A DNA stretch of 64,000 bases, taken from Acanthamoeba sp. SK_2022b (taxonomy: Eukaryota > Discosea > Longamoebia > Acanthamoebidae). Below are positions 25,926-43,700 of this stretch, in pieces. The stretch spans positions 1 through 64,000 of the forward strand of contig JANDJZ010000315.1 in NCBI GenBank assembly GCA_027943245.1, in the 5' to 3' direction. The notes under the pieces were generated by a model. The model was not told the DNA's origin and ran no database searches. It was given only the letters and a program-made list of their open reading frames with translations. Each line of letters opens with the position of its first letter. The first letter of the stretch is position 1. The position numbers were made by a program, and so were the translations under genes.

Positions 25926-26235
25926 CGGCCATTCATGTTCTACTTTCGTTACACACAACAACCGCGCCACAACTAGGGAAGGTGCCCGTAAAAGAACAAA
26001 GAGCCTTTCATTTCTATTCTCCCAAGTAATCAGATTTATTTATTTATTTATTTATTTATCCAGCGATTTATGTGCCGGCTCTGTCGAGTCGACGTTCCGT
26101 CGGTTCAGCGATAGCTCCTATAATTTGTACGCGGAATTTCTTGCCGGCAAACCTTATCCTTCCGCAACGCAAACGCCTGTGCATTCCGCAACACTGACAC
26201 TGCCGTACAGGAACCTCCGCTAGATGGGGTGGTGA
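25926..26235 (+). other. Intergenic region with (TTTA)n
   Basis: 310 bp between the RapGAP stop and the SelO start. It contains about six TTTA units near 26035-26060. No further gene or element is recognised. Confidence 0.5.
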
Positions 26236-29534
<3,299 letters not shown>

Positions 29535-30117
29535 GCACTTCCTCGCTCCGCTCTGCGGTCCCCCCTTCGACTCGAGGCTCGGCCCTTGCCTAGGCCTCGA
29601 GGGCGGTCTTCCTGCTTGCTTGCTTGCTTGCTTTGCCCGATGATGATGTCGGACGAGCAAAGGAAGGCGACGGCTGAAGGGCGCCGCAGAGGCTCTACAC
29701 GCGGGAAGTGCGCGATGCCGCCTTTTCCACAACCCACACTAGGTATGCTACGCTTGCAATCACACCACGCGAATGCCAGCCCCCCCCCTTGCACGCTGGC
29801 CTCTGTTAAGTTTCGTCCTCTCCTTTCCTTCTTCTCTCCTAGGCAGGGCGCGAAGACGGCCACATGAAGAGGGGGTCGAAAAGCCATCAACCGGACCGAC
29901 CCATCTCTGAACCGCCCATCTTCCTACCCCTCCTCCCTTCCATTTCTCTCCTCTCTCTCTCTCTCTCTCTTTCATTTGATCCATCGGCGAAACACCAGCC
30001 GAAAGGCTTCAGAGCGCCGCCCGCTCGCCGGCGGACTGCGCCAGGCGTATCGCCGAAAGAATGATCTCTGCCCATAAATAATCGGAAAATACAAAGGCAG
30101 CAAACAAATACAAGTAG
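29535..30117 (+). other. SelO 3' UTR and spacer
   Basis: 583 bp between the SelO TAA and the next start. It holds the SECIS candidate and a possible 3' UTR intron (donor GTAAGC at 29531, acceptor CTCCTAG ending at 29842) that would bring the SECIS closer. A CT dinucleotide run lies near 29950-29970. No other gene is seen. Confidence 0.6.
29849..29923 (+). promoter_or_regulatory. SECIS element candidate for SelO
   Basis: A single stem-loop in the SelO 3' UTR shows every eukaryotic SECIS feature. Quartet strand ATGA is at 29864-29867 and TGA at 29908-29910. Helix II is AGAGGGGGTCG (29868-29878) paired with 29897-29908, 11 pairs with one bulged A at 29903. The apical loop begins with AAAA (29879-29882). 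Below the quartet, helix I pairs GAAGA and GGC (about 29852-29860) with GCC and TCTTC (about 29913-29922) around an internal loop. Spacing from quartet to loop A's (11 nt) is what the machinery requires. No folding program was run. Confidence 0.8.
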
Positions 30118-31831
<1,714 letters not shown>

Positions 31832-31941
31832 AGAGGGGTCTTTACAAACAAAGTTGTTGCATGATTACATGAGGAAGATAGCACAGAAGAATAGAAATAT
31901 GTTACAGCTTTACCTCTAGTACTCATCCTCGTTTGAGGTCG

Positions 31942-32691
31942 CTAGGACGACATACAGCACCAAAAGCAACAGCACCACATGTAGAGCAGCGAACAATCGC
32001 ACGTGGTTTGGCCAGAGTCCGATTCGGAGATACGTCTCATCCTGTCGGCCATCTTCTGCTTTTCCTCTTGGAGCAAACGTTGCTTTGCATCTATTGCGGT
32101 GAGCAGATAGGGAACGGTTAGTCCCAACAGATTCTGCCGCTCGCTCGGCCTGTTGAGCTTGAGAGACGTACCTGATTCCTTCTTTCTCACATGTCGCTTG
32201 TAGAGAGGGCTTTTAAAGAGCGCTGTGAGTGAGTCGGTCTGCATTAAGAGTAATATACTCTTTTGTGCTCTGTTGAATAGGTCGGCCGTTGCAAGCTCTG
32301 CCTGCTCCATCTCCTACATATAGAGTCGCGGCCCCAGGTTAGCACCTCCTGTACCAACTACAGTCTTAAAGCGAGGTCGGTCCCGTACATCGGTCGTCTC
32401 AGCAATACTCAGCATGAAGTTGGCCAGCGGCCTTTTATCCTGGCTGCTCAAGTTCACTTGCAACTCGGCTCCTTCGGCTATGTATCTGGTGTAAATCTCT
32501 CTAGCCAACCCTGCCCTTTCAGCGGTGGGGCAGGCTCGGTACTCCTCCACCGCTTGGTAGAACTGCATGTTTTCGTAGCAGTAGCTCTGCTGAAGGAACT
32601 GCGTCCATATCTCCCTAAACTCTGGGTCCTCTAGGAGGTCGATGAGCTGAGAACTTGTCTTCTTCGGGAGGAGAGGGGCTTCCAGAGACAT
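31942..32691 (-). CDS. RGS-domain protein with C-terminal Cys cluster
   Basis: Model: complement(join(31942..32090,32172..32313,32362..32691)), 206 aa. An RGS domain spans residues ~15-155 (LIDLLEDPEFREIWTQFLQQ, ENMQFYQAVEEY, ADLFNRAQKSILLLMQTDSL, LFKSPLYKRH), so it should accelerate GTP hydrolysis by a G-alpha subunit. The last ~20 residues (CDCSLLYMWCCCFWCCMSS) contain seven cysteines among bulky hydrophobics with no prenylation CaaX box; palmitoylation and membrane tethering are the natural reading (inference). The frame is open upstream of 32691 but that is the first ATG. Confidence 0.85.
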
Positions 32692-32862
32692 CTCAGTCCT
32701 CCCGGTGGTTATGTGCTTTCTTTCTTCGCAAGATAAGCAGCTTTGTGTCAAGGGCTTGGCGCCAACCGTCAAAGCAAGCTTTCTGCCTCCCAACAAAGAA
32801 AATGCATACAAAAGATAGCACAAAACTTGAAGAGTCCTAGTCGTTGCCGGTGTTTATTGAGA

Positions 32863-35800
32863 TTATCTCTCGCTCGATGCCAAGAGCGCCGTCTTCTCTT
32901 GGACTAATGCCTTCAATTGTGTCTTCTTGGCTTGCTGTTCGAGCTCTAAGGTTCCAAGAAACGTTAGAGCGCGTCGGGGTACCAAGAGGTTTCCAACTAA
33001 TGCGCGATAGACGTACCAATATGCTTCATCTGCAAGGAGAAAGTGGCCATGTTCTCCCTCAGCGCAATCCACCCGTTCAGCTGCTCGTGGATCTTGGCGT
33101 TCATCTTGGCATTGTAGGCTTCTTGTTCTTTTTTCATGTCACGTATCGTAGCTGCAGTCCAATAGAAGTGGTGTTACTCCAACAACATTGACGAAGGCGG
33201 ATAGGCAGCTGTACTGAGGCACTGTTTTTCGAGCGTTTCAAGCTCTTTCCCATGTTGTATCAGGAGGGAGTGCCTGTTCAGTGACAAGCCAAGCTTTAGT
33301 AGGCTTACCCAACCAAGAAGACAAGAGGACACAAACCTTTGCGTATCTCCATCCCACAGCGTGGTGAGGTGCTGATTGATGCCACTCAAGCCTTCGCAGA
33401 GTTGCTTGTGCTTGCGCTCATTCTCGGCTACCTTTTCGTTCAAGAGTTGTTGAAGCGAACGCAACAGACGTTCCATTTCTCCGCTGCTGTGGAAACGGTT
33501 CAGACCAAGCAATCTATCAGCGGAGAGCGAGAACGTACGGCTGGATTATCGCTGGAGCTGCAGAAGTCGAAACCACTGCCTCTAACTTGCTGCCGGAAAG
33601 CGGGCTTCGAGTCTCGTTTGAGGAAATGGAGGTCGAGCTAGTATCGAGCTTCTTACGCTTCGCCTTAGGGGAATTCTCCGCATCCCCGAGAGGCTCATCC
33701 GAGCGTGGTCGTTCGCCTTTTTTCCTCTGCTTGCGCTCACCTAAACGCTGGGGTGGTTCTTTTGGCTGCTGCGGCTGGTCGTCGTAGTTCGGCTCCTCAC
33801 TCAGGACAGACTGGCTCGTGAAAAAAGACTTCCTTTGATCATAGGCAGCCGGTGAGACTTGTGAGAGGGTGCAGACAGGCCGGTACATGGTCGCGCGTGA
33901 CGCTTTCCTCTTCACTCTGATGCTGGCACTGAGGTTTCTCGCTTCGAACTGCAGTGTCCTATTAGTGCCTTCCTTAGCACGGCCGCCGTCAGCGCTACGT
34001 ACTGCGTGTGGGATGATCGTTTTCTGCACAAGCAGTAGGTCCTCGGTAGACTTGAATTCGACTTCCAGGATATGGCAGCCTCCTGTCAGTGGAATCTAAC
34101 GACATATGCAGCGTCCTCTTTCAGGGATACAAATTGCAACGAAGCATGCGTACTAGCAATACTTGGCCTACCTCTGCCACAAGAAAGGCGTTACCATCAA
34201 GCTTCCATCGGAGTTGACGAGAAGTTGCTGGAGACACGAGAAGAGAAAAAATTAGGTGACATTGGATTCGAGCAGATGAGACGTGCGCGCTCGTACCTTC
34301 AGTGAGGGTAATGATTTCATAAGGAATGCGCACGGTCTGAGACCCAGGATCCGGAAACAGCTGATTGGGGCGGATTAGCAACTGACGCAATGACATAGCC
34401 ATGAAGATGACGTACCTCGGGAGCGCTGCAGAGGGTTGGGTTCAAGTAAAATGTGACCGCCAACTCACCAAAGTCTATCCAACTTTGGGGCACATGGACT
34501 CCATTAAGGGAAAGCCTTACGAAGGGAAACGAAAACACTCTGCGACAAGACGTGAGTAGCCCTTGGATCAGCCCAGAGCATAAAGTCACGGACCAGAGAA
34601 GGAGGATGAGGTACCGCCTCCTTTCAAGAGAGCCATTTAGAAACATCAAGAAGGTTCTCGTAGTCTAAAAGTGAGATTGGGTGAGCAAGATCTACAATAG
34701 ATACGTGGCACCGGTCACTTACCGCTTGGAATGCCTTGGCCTTGACTTTGTCCATTTCTTTGACCAGTTGCTCCTGCTTATCCAGGATTGGCAAGAGTTG
34801 ACCCGGTGTCTGGTTGCGCGAAAGTCGGTAGAACACCTCGAACAGCAGAGCTTGCGTGGTATAATCTACAAAGGCCGTTGACGATGAGCATAGCATAAAG
34901 CGACAAGAAGGTAGTGCAAGGCGGTCGTATGCCTTTTCCCGCCTTGATCATTTGGAAGATCTTGGTGCTGCACGCAGATCAACGTGTAGTTTAGAACTAA
35001 GCAGCATTAAGGCTGCACGAGTAAGAACAGGAAGCCGTACAGTTCATAACGAAGGTTCATGTGCGATGAGAACAGCATTATGTTGTCCTTGCCCCCTGTG
35101 AGCAGAGCGTTCACGATTTCTACTGCAGCATCGAGCACCTCCACTTTGTCTTTCTCCGCAGCACCCTTTAGCCAGGCGTAGGGAGCGTCAGCGTTGGTCT
35201 CCGAGGCTAAGTTGAACTTGACCAGACTCCAGATCGTCGACATCATCTCGCGGCCGGCAGCTTTCTTCGCTGTAAAGAGGAAACGCGTAAGATCGGTGCA
35301 ACAACATCATGCAGGAGCATACCATTAAGCGAGGACGCGCCGATCTCGTATATGGCCGAAAGTAAGTCTGCAGTCTCGTTAGTATGTGAATCGACGGAGA
35401 GTCCAAATCCACAAGAGGTGGGATACCCTTCAAAAGCTCGACCACCGCAGAAGTGAAGGTGAGGGAGCTGATATCGGTGAGCATCTTGTGGAACGTGGGC
35501 AATACTGCGCGAGAGTGTCATCAAAAGGAACGAGTCGCGAAGAGGATAGAGCATGGTACCTCCGAAGCAAACGAGCGCACGACAGTTGTCAGGCTTAATG
35601 GCCACCTCTTGCACCAGCGACAGTAGCAAACTAGTGAACATGTAACGTTAATGAACAGTTTTGGCTCAGAGGCAAGGTGATGAGTACCTCGATTCTCGAT
35701 ATCGATGCGCACTGAGTTCCTGCAACGTGCACACCCGCGTGTTGGGAAGCCAAACGGGACATGGAGTGGACTGGGAGGAGATACCCTTAGCAAGAGCGTG

Positions 35801-37410
35801 TTCTGGACGGAGAGAGATAAAACGTGAGCTAGCCTGTATAATGCGAGAAGGACAGGCTCGTACCAGGCCGACGACATGTTTCTTCGTCACAAGTTCATCG
35901 TTCTTTGCTTCCAAGAAGGCGCGTACATGCTCTTCGATCAAATCCGGAGAGGACGTAAAGAGGGCGTGTAGATTCTGATACAGCCGTTAAAAGTGGCGGA
36001 TGAATCCGGAATAACAACCACAACACATAACATGCCACTCTTACCTGCATGCAGGCACCTGGCGAGTGCGAGACAAAGGCGTGTAGATACGCCACTCGAC
36101 CTACTGCACTCACCAAGCCCCATTTGCCTGCGCTTGCAAAACAAAAACAAAATAAAATACAAAGAAACACCACGCGCAGCTGGAGGAAATGGTTTTTATC
36201 AGGTTTATTTGGCGCGCGGTTTCATCGTCCAGCGTATCATCAGGAATTTGCCTAGCAAGCTGCACGGCGTGGCGATGTTCCCCGCAGAGACGCCGAGTGG
36301 TGGCAGAGGTTGTGGCCTGTTGGTCTTAGTATCCACCCCGTTTGATGACTCGTGCTCGTCGTCGGGCTCCTCGTCTTGACACCACAGACTCTCCACAGCC
36401 AGCAGGAGATCCCAGTACGGATTTTCCTCTCTCCGTCGTCTGAGAAACTCTTCTTCGCGTTCTCTCCTTTCTCTCTCTTCTCGACTACTTCGGTCAGCCT
36501 TCCGCTCTTCCAGCTTCAAGCCGCGAATCCCACTGGCCCCCGATCGCTCCCTGGACCGCGTCTCAATGCTCATGATCATGCTTCCTCCTGCCCTAACTTC
36601 TTCCGTCTCTTCCTTTCCTTCTCGCATTGTGTAGCTGCTCCCCACACGGCTTAGCTTGGCACTTGGAGGCAGTTTCTCTTTGTCACGTTCTCTCGTCCTG
36701 CTCTCGCTCCGTCCCTCTCGGTCACTGCTCTTCTCTCTTCGCTTTCTCTCTCTTGATTCCTTATCTCTATCGCGCTCTCGCTCTCTGTCTCGGTCGATTC
36801 GATCGCTGCGCGAGCCTTCTCTTTCCTCGGTGCCTCTCATCGTACGAGGTCTGTCTCCGCTTGATCGATAGGGTGACGTGATTTTTGGTATGCTGGTTCC
36901 TGTGGGTGTTATTCGTCGATCACGGGGGATGTAGTCTTTATCGTCCCTTATCCTGTCCGAGTCTCGTCTTTCCCTATCAGGGGGCGTCTTTTCAGACCGT
37001 TCAGTGCAGCTTCCCGATCTCGCTCCGGAACGCCTATCCCACCTCTCGCTCCTCTCATCGCGCTCTTCCCGGTGTCGATCAGTTCTGAAGTATTCACCAC
37101 TTCGCTCCAACCGAGATGAGCGTGGTGGTTGGTTGCCAAAGTCCTCCGCATGGAGGATATCGTCGTCATCTGCGCTTGACTCCATCCTACCCTCTGTTTC
37201 GGAAAGACCATCTGAGTCGTAGCCCCTTTCCTCCCGCCCCCTAGAGCTTGGCTCCCGCCTCTCCCTCACCTTTCCACTTCTGGAAAGCATCTCTGGGCTA
37301 CTGGGGTCGCTTGTCAGCAGTCTCCCCTCCTGCCTCCTGAAGCCTCCACCTCCTCTTCTTCCTTCGCTAGCGCCACCCTCACCCCAGCTTTGTGGTGTGT
37401 CGCCAAACAT
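32863..37410 (-). CDS. SYCP2-like meiotic axis protein with RE/RS-rich N-terminus
   Basis: 21 exons, 1,067 aa: complement(join(32863..32945,33017..33151,33215..33273,33337..33486,33539..33948,34003..34082,34195..34227,34297..34360,34416..34539,34615..34664,34723..34865,34933..34967,35029..35269,35323..35367,35427..35504,35560..35630,35688..35719,35785..35802,35864..35974,36045..36127,36252..37410)). Residues 1-386 are Arg/Glu/Asp/Ser-rich. Residues ~390-690 are ARM-like helices (AGKDYTTQALLFEVFYRLSR, TRTFLMFLNGSLERRRVFSF). Residues ~690-790 resemble the SYCP2 Spt16M-like domain (SWIDFGELAVTFYL, QTVRIPYEIITLTE, CHILEVEFKSTEDLL). A Lys/Arg linker and a terminal coiled coil follow. This order matches SYCP2/SYCP2L, axial-element proteins of meiotic chromosomes. 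Two introns use GC donors (34932 and 36251). If the latter is wrong, the N-terminal part is a separate single-exon gene ending at 36205. Confidence 0.65.
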
Positions 37411-37706
37411 TTAGGATATGCTTGTCGTCTATCTATCCCCAAACGCTGTCTCTATTTTCGAGCAATGCCCAAACACGCGCAGCGCTCGTTCACCTGCAAC
37501 TTCCCGTTAACGGGATGACGCGCCAATAGCCAAAAATCACATTTTAAAATACAGCTGAACAAAAAGGTCTCTACGGCCGTGCCGACACACGCCTCTTTGA
37601 GAGAAAGATCATCTTGGGACAGGGGACCGAGAAGGAAAGGGACGACAGTTTGAGAGGCAGAGAGAAAAGAGAAAGAAGACAGAGGTGAAGAGTGAGTGGG
37701 GATGTC
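37411..37706. promoter_or_regulatory. Divergent promoter region
   Basis: 296 bp between the start codons of the SYCP2-like gene (-) and the giant receptor gene (+). No known element is recognised. Confidence 0.4.
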
Positions 37707-40700
37707 ATGTGGAACCTCACTCGGACGCACCAGCTCGTCCTGCTTCTCCTATGTATCGCCATTGGTCCTGCGTATCTGATAAGCAACATCCCCACCCCAC
37801 AATCCGATAAACTCAACGATCTAGGTGAACGTACACACGAAGCCCCCTCCCTTCTTTGCAACTACCCCACCCCTGGCCTTCCTCCCTCCAAGGTACCCCG
37901 GCTCTTCTACGCCCAGGCAGGGGGCGATCATTCACGCCTTTCTTTCTCTAGCCTCTCTTGCCACTCCCCTATTGCAGCTACTTGTCCGAAACCTCCTGCT
38001 GCACGACTGCTGGATCTACACATGTAGTTGGCAGCTTTCTCGATACCTTCGCCACCTCCTTCTCTGTCAACAACGCCACGGGAAGCGGGGCCGACGATTA
38101 TGAGAAGTGTCGGAGTGCTTTAGAAACCTTTGCTTGTGGCCGCTACTGCGCCCCCCAGCAAGCGCTCTACCTCGATGAAATTGAGAAATCGTACGCCATT
38201 TGCCGTCCATTTTGTCAAGATATCTACGCTGCATGCGGCAATGTTCTCGATGCCAAGACCAGAACTACGATTTCATCGCGCTACCCGACGTCAACGAAGT
38301 TTTGCGAAGCGCAGAGCTTCAACAACTTCTCCATCGTCGTCAATCCGAGCGATCTTTGCTATAAGGGATTCAGGCCAGATGCCAGCGCGTCTCATACCCA
38401 CCTCAGAGGTGTTGGCTACTGGCTAAGCGAGAAGGGAGTTACGGACGTACAGAACCGCTCGGGCGTCCCTAACACCGAGTACTGCTTCGACATCCAGCTC
38501 GAGGACTTCTACGAGAACCCGAAGCAGGTCGGCGGCGACTCAGTGGTCGTCCTCATCAGCAATGCCAGCGCTACGGCAGAAGAGCTGGAGGTCACGGACA
38601 ACAATGATGGCTCCTACTCGACATGCTTCACCTCCGCCACAAGCGACACGTACAACCTCGGCTACTCCGTCAACGAGAACGACGTCATTTCGTTCACCGT
38701 CGCCATTGCCAACACGTCTTGGTGTCCTCTCAAGGGCTACACTCCACGGCCTTCTGACATCAGCCTGCCGTGTCAGGGGTCTTCGAGCGCGCCCTGCTGC
38801 CCCGAGTTTGCCACCAGCTCTTGCTGCAACGACAGTACGCCCACCTATGAGCTCATTTTTAGGGCCACCCGCTTTCTCAATCTTGCCTCACAGGCGATAC
38901 CGCGACCATTAAGAACTACGTGGTGAACGAGCTCGAGCCAGTGTTCGGCAGCAACGCCGAGTGCTTCGCCAAACAGCAGAAGCTGCTATGCGGCCTGTCG
39001 TGCGATCCCAGGCAGTCGGAGTACGCGAACGTGCAGGGCAGTTCTCCGAATCAGGCCACCACGTTCTTCATCTGGTATCGGCTCTCTCGTCGCTGTACGC
39101 CTGCTCGCTCGTTACTAACCTCAACCTGTGCTACACCAGCGAATCCTACTGCGAGGCTCTCTATGCTGATTGCGGCCAAGTCGTGATCACCAAAAGAGGG
39201 TTAGTGGTGTTAGGCGATACCGTTTCCGACATCTACCACACCGCTGACGCGTTCTGCCAGTCTCTGGTTCCCTCCTATCTGACCGACACGTCGTTCGTCG
39301 TCGCCGGAGATGGATCCAGGGTAGGCTTTATCCCGACCAAACGAAGCTTCATCTGCCCTGACACATTTCCTCGCAGACGTGCTTCAGCGCATACGTGCCT
39401 CCTGATGCGTGCCAGAGCTCGGCCTCCGGCTACAACAACACCGTGGCTGGAGAACAGGGATCGTTCACCATCAATACGCGCAGCGTTTACGGAGCGGCCC
39501 TCACCGACTCGCAAGGCTACACCTGGACAGTCCGCCTGAACAGTACGTCCTCAGCACCTTCCATGGCCAAATCCAGCCGGCCATCTCTAACCTGTGTGCA
39601 TTGGCGTTCGTCTGCAGACGGCAATGGTGTACTGGTGGAGGGCAGCGTCATCGATAACGAGGACGGTTCTTTTGGCGTGACCTACGTGGCCAACGTGTCG
39701 GGCTACTACACCGCCGAGGCTTACCTCGTACCGTCAGGCCAATCCCCTGCCCAGCTCTGCCAGGTACGACCAGCCGTGCTCGACCGTACCATTTCTTCGC
39801 TGCGTGCTTGGCTCACTCACGCTCTCGCCGTAATCAGTCTATCGACGTGGCCGTGTTCCCTTCGGCCCCATCGCCGCCCAACTACCTCGTCTATGGCGAG
39901 GGGCTCTACTCGGGCTATCAAAATCTGCCCGCCTTCTTCACCGTTCAGGTCAGGGACCAGTATGGCAACAACATCACCGACGGCGGCGAAGTGCTCCTTT
40001 TCGAACTGGTACGCAACAAGACCGGCGAACAGACCCAAAACATCTCCTACATCGACAACTTCAACGGAACCTACAGCGTCGTCTATGCGGCGCCTCTTCC
40101 TGGAGCCTACAATTTGACGATCTATGGCTCTGGAGGCAAGGTGCTCGTGAACCAATTTTCGATCTTCATTCTCCCAGGTGCGGCCTACTCTCTCCACGCC
40201 ACTCCACTAGGCCGCACACGGCTAATCCTTTCTCTCCCTTCTGCGCTCGCAGTCGACGCCTGGAGTGCCTATGGCAGTGGCCTCACCTTTGCCGCCGCTG
40301 GCGAGACCGCGAACTTTACCCTACAGTACTACAATCGTCTAACAAACCAGAACGGTACCCGGCCCAGGACGCCACCGTTTGAGGTACGAGCCCGCCTGCA
40401 TTGCGGGCATCAGTGGCTAACCTCGCCCCGATACGATGGCCGTTCGTACAGTTTGACTTCCTCTTCCGAGGTCCTGGTAAGGTCACAGTGGAGAACGTGG
40501 TGGACAACGAGAACGGCACCTATGTTGTGTTCTGGTCGACCACCGTTGCGGGTAAGAAGCGTCCTTTGTCCTGCCGCTGCAAAGCAAAATATAGCAGCCT
40601 CTCATATCTGTTGCAGGCCGCTATCGCTTGGACATATCTGAGCAAGTGAGCGGGATCGTTGTGTCCAACAGTCCCTTCTTCCCTCTGGTCAACCCGAGCG

Positions 40701-43700
40701 TGTTCGACCCGTCCAACTCGACTGCCACCGGTACACCTCGCGCATGCGCCTTCCTGCACCAACGGTGAAAACTGATAGAAATCGCCTCCCTTCCTCGCTT
40801 CACAGGCGACCTCACTGAACTGAGCGCATGCGAACTGTCGGACGCGTTGGTCCTCATCACGGCGCGGGACCGCTTCGGTAACCCCCTCAGCTATGGCGGC
40901 CTCCAATTCGATGCGCGCTTCAATGGCACCGAAGCGAGTGTGATCGGGTACGCGATCTCTCTCGAACACTCTAATACCGCGAGTTAGTTATCCTTGGCGC
41001 TAACACTTCATATCGTCGCCTTTACCAGCCTCACCGACAACAACAACGGAACGTACTCGTTGCTGTACTACCCGACGCGCTCTGGGATCGTGAACTTGTC
41101 CATCAGCTATGGAGACACGGAGATCCTCAACAGCCCGTTCACCATCAACATCGGAGTCGGAGGTAAGTCCCTCGACTCGCGACCAAGTTTTGTTGTAGTG
41201 CGCGTGCTCACGTTCCTCCTCCTGTCAGATCTCGTCTTCTCCCCGTCCAATTCTACCTTTTTCGGCAGCGGGCTGGCGCCAAACCCTGTCTGTACCGCCG
41301 TCAGGGAATTCACCATCCAGGTATGGCCGCTTTGCGTGAGCTCTCATCTTAATTCTTCTTATTATTAGCATTATTATTTTAACTGATCAATGGGGGATAT
41401 CAATCACAGGCGACCGACAGGTGCGGAACGCTCCTGCCCGAGGGCGGCCAGACGTTCAACATCAGCATTTCAGTTACGACCAGCGGTGGAGCGACGTTCA
41501 GCGTGCCCTACGAGGTCGTGGACAATGCCAACGGAACCTACCGGTAAGCCTCTGCTGCGAGAGGGCACACGGTCGCTGTCCTGTCGCTGACCCCTTCTGT
41601 CTCTTGCGCAGTGTCTCGTATTCTCCGACTGTGTCCGGCACCTATGTATTTGGAGTGGCCGACTCCTCAGGGAATCAGTTGGCCGGAAGCCCCTACGCTG
41701 CTGGCCTGTTCCCACCGGGTATATGCACGCCTCAATTTCCTTCCCACCCTTCACTTGAACTAACCCCGGCACGCCCACGTACCTCAGGTGTGACCTCTGC
41801 CCTGATGACGACCGCATCGGGCCTCGGCCTGCGTATTGGTTCGCCGTCACACGCCAACACTTTCTACATCTCGGCCCGTGATCAGTGCGGCAACATTCAG
41901 CTATCACTGTTGGACCAGTTCGCTCTGGGTGCGTTGCCACAGCCGCGCCCTTGCTTCCAACCGTTTAGTTAACCGTTGGTGTGTGTGTGTGTGTGTCCAC
42001 CTCTAAAAATACCGTCCCTGTCTGAACCTAGGTTTCGAACAAAACGGCATCACGTTCTCGTCCGACTGGTTTGCCTACAGCGTGAGCAACACGTCGTATC
42101 CGTACAAGGTGGAGTATTACGCGGCCGCGGACGAAGATGTGAGCATGTCGGTCCTACTGGTGCGAGTGACCCCTCCCTCACAGACATGAGGCCAGTGCGC
42201 TTACACTTCCTTCCGCTGCCTCGACAGGTCGGAAACAACTACACGCACATCAACGGCAGCCCCTTCACGGTCATGTTCACGGGAGGTACGTGACCTCCAA
42301 CCATCAGTCGGCCATGCCTACCTCCGCACTCACCGCGTCATCACCCCTCCAACGCAGTGCCATGCAAGCCCGATTGCGGAGCGTACGGTGTGTGCATCAG
42401 CGGGCAATGCCAGTGCAAGGAGGGATACTCGGGGACCAGTTGCAATGCCACTGGTGAGTCACGAAATTCATACATACACCCGTTCACTGTCACCCGTTCG
42501 GCTCACATGACCGTTCGTTGCATCCGCAGTGCCTGCGCCCGGCCTGCAGGACATCCGCTGGAACAACCTGGGGGCGTTCGTCTACATCATCTTCGATGCG
42601 CCCACGGACATGGGCATCACGGTCATGGGCAGCCTCAGGCGAGGCGTGCCCAATCTCCCCGACAACTTCGATTGCGACCTTTTGCTCCAGTTCACCACCT
42701 TTACCGTTTACCAGCTCGGCTTGGGTACGGCGCAGAGCTTAACAGCAGCCTCCCCCTGTCTTGATGGTTGAGTAGCCAATTGACCTTTACTCCGCACGCG
42801 TGGGTTTCTCTTTGTGTGTATGTTTGTCTCAACAGACTACTATTGCTACTGGGAGAGTGACAGAGTGTTGGTGGCTGTGACCGGAAGAGATGAGATGCTG
42901 AACACGGGCGATGTGGTCATCATCAAGAACAACACCGTGCGCGCCAAGTGGGGAGCCTCCGAGTACAGCAACGGGCTCGAGGGCGTCCTCAACGCGCCGG
43001 AAAACCCCCAGTCCCCGGTGGACCGCATCGAGGTATGTAATCGCTGCGTTCGGTTCGCACAGCATTAGATGCTCACCATTCCCTGTCGCATCGCAGGCCC
43101 CTATGTTCGTGCCGTTGTGCCTTTCAGAAGTGGAGCTCGACTCGAGCGCATCATTTGGTTCGGCCGGTCGGGACTTCGTCTCGGCGTCCTGGCTTGCGAA
43201 CGGGGAATACTGTGCGTATCCTTTACCGCCACCGCCATCTTACGATCGGGTGCATGCTCATCACCGCTTCCTTCCGCAGTCGCGGGAACGGACACGCTGC
43301 AGGTCAACACGTCTTTGTGGACTCAAGGCGAGCCCTACACCGTTTCGTTCTTCAGCTCCAACATGTATGAGGAATCTGGTAACGCCAGCGTCGAGGTACC
43401 GTTACCGCTCGAACAAACGCAGCCGCATGTGCGTCCGTAGTGTGCGGTAGCGGGAGCCTGACCTGTCCCGCTGTGTTTGGCCTCGCCTCTGTGTCGCGGT
43501 CCACAACAGCTGCGCCGAGTGGGTGCCGACATCCCCGAGGTGAGGATCTTGGGCTCGCCGTACGTGTACACGACGCCCGACAAGCCCGTCTACATCAAGG
43601 GACAGGCCACCACGCCCTGCAGCCAATCATCGGGTGAGCGCTTCCCCCAATTTGTGTTTGTTTTAAGAAACTGTGTGGCGGAAGGGTTCTGCTCATTCCT

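Noticed and set aside
29636..29690. Alternative SECIS starting at ATGATGATG near 29640
   Set aside because: Only about five base pairs separate quartet and loop, too short, and the loop A's are misplaced; the hairpin at 29849-29923 fits much better.
36205..37410. Arg/Glu-rich frame as an independent single-exon gene
   Set aside because: Possible, but the downstream ARM exon lacks a start and needs a phase-1 donor that this frame provides; kept as an alternative only.
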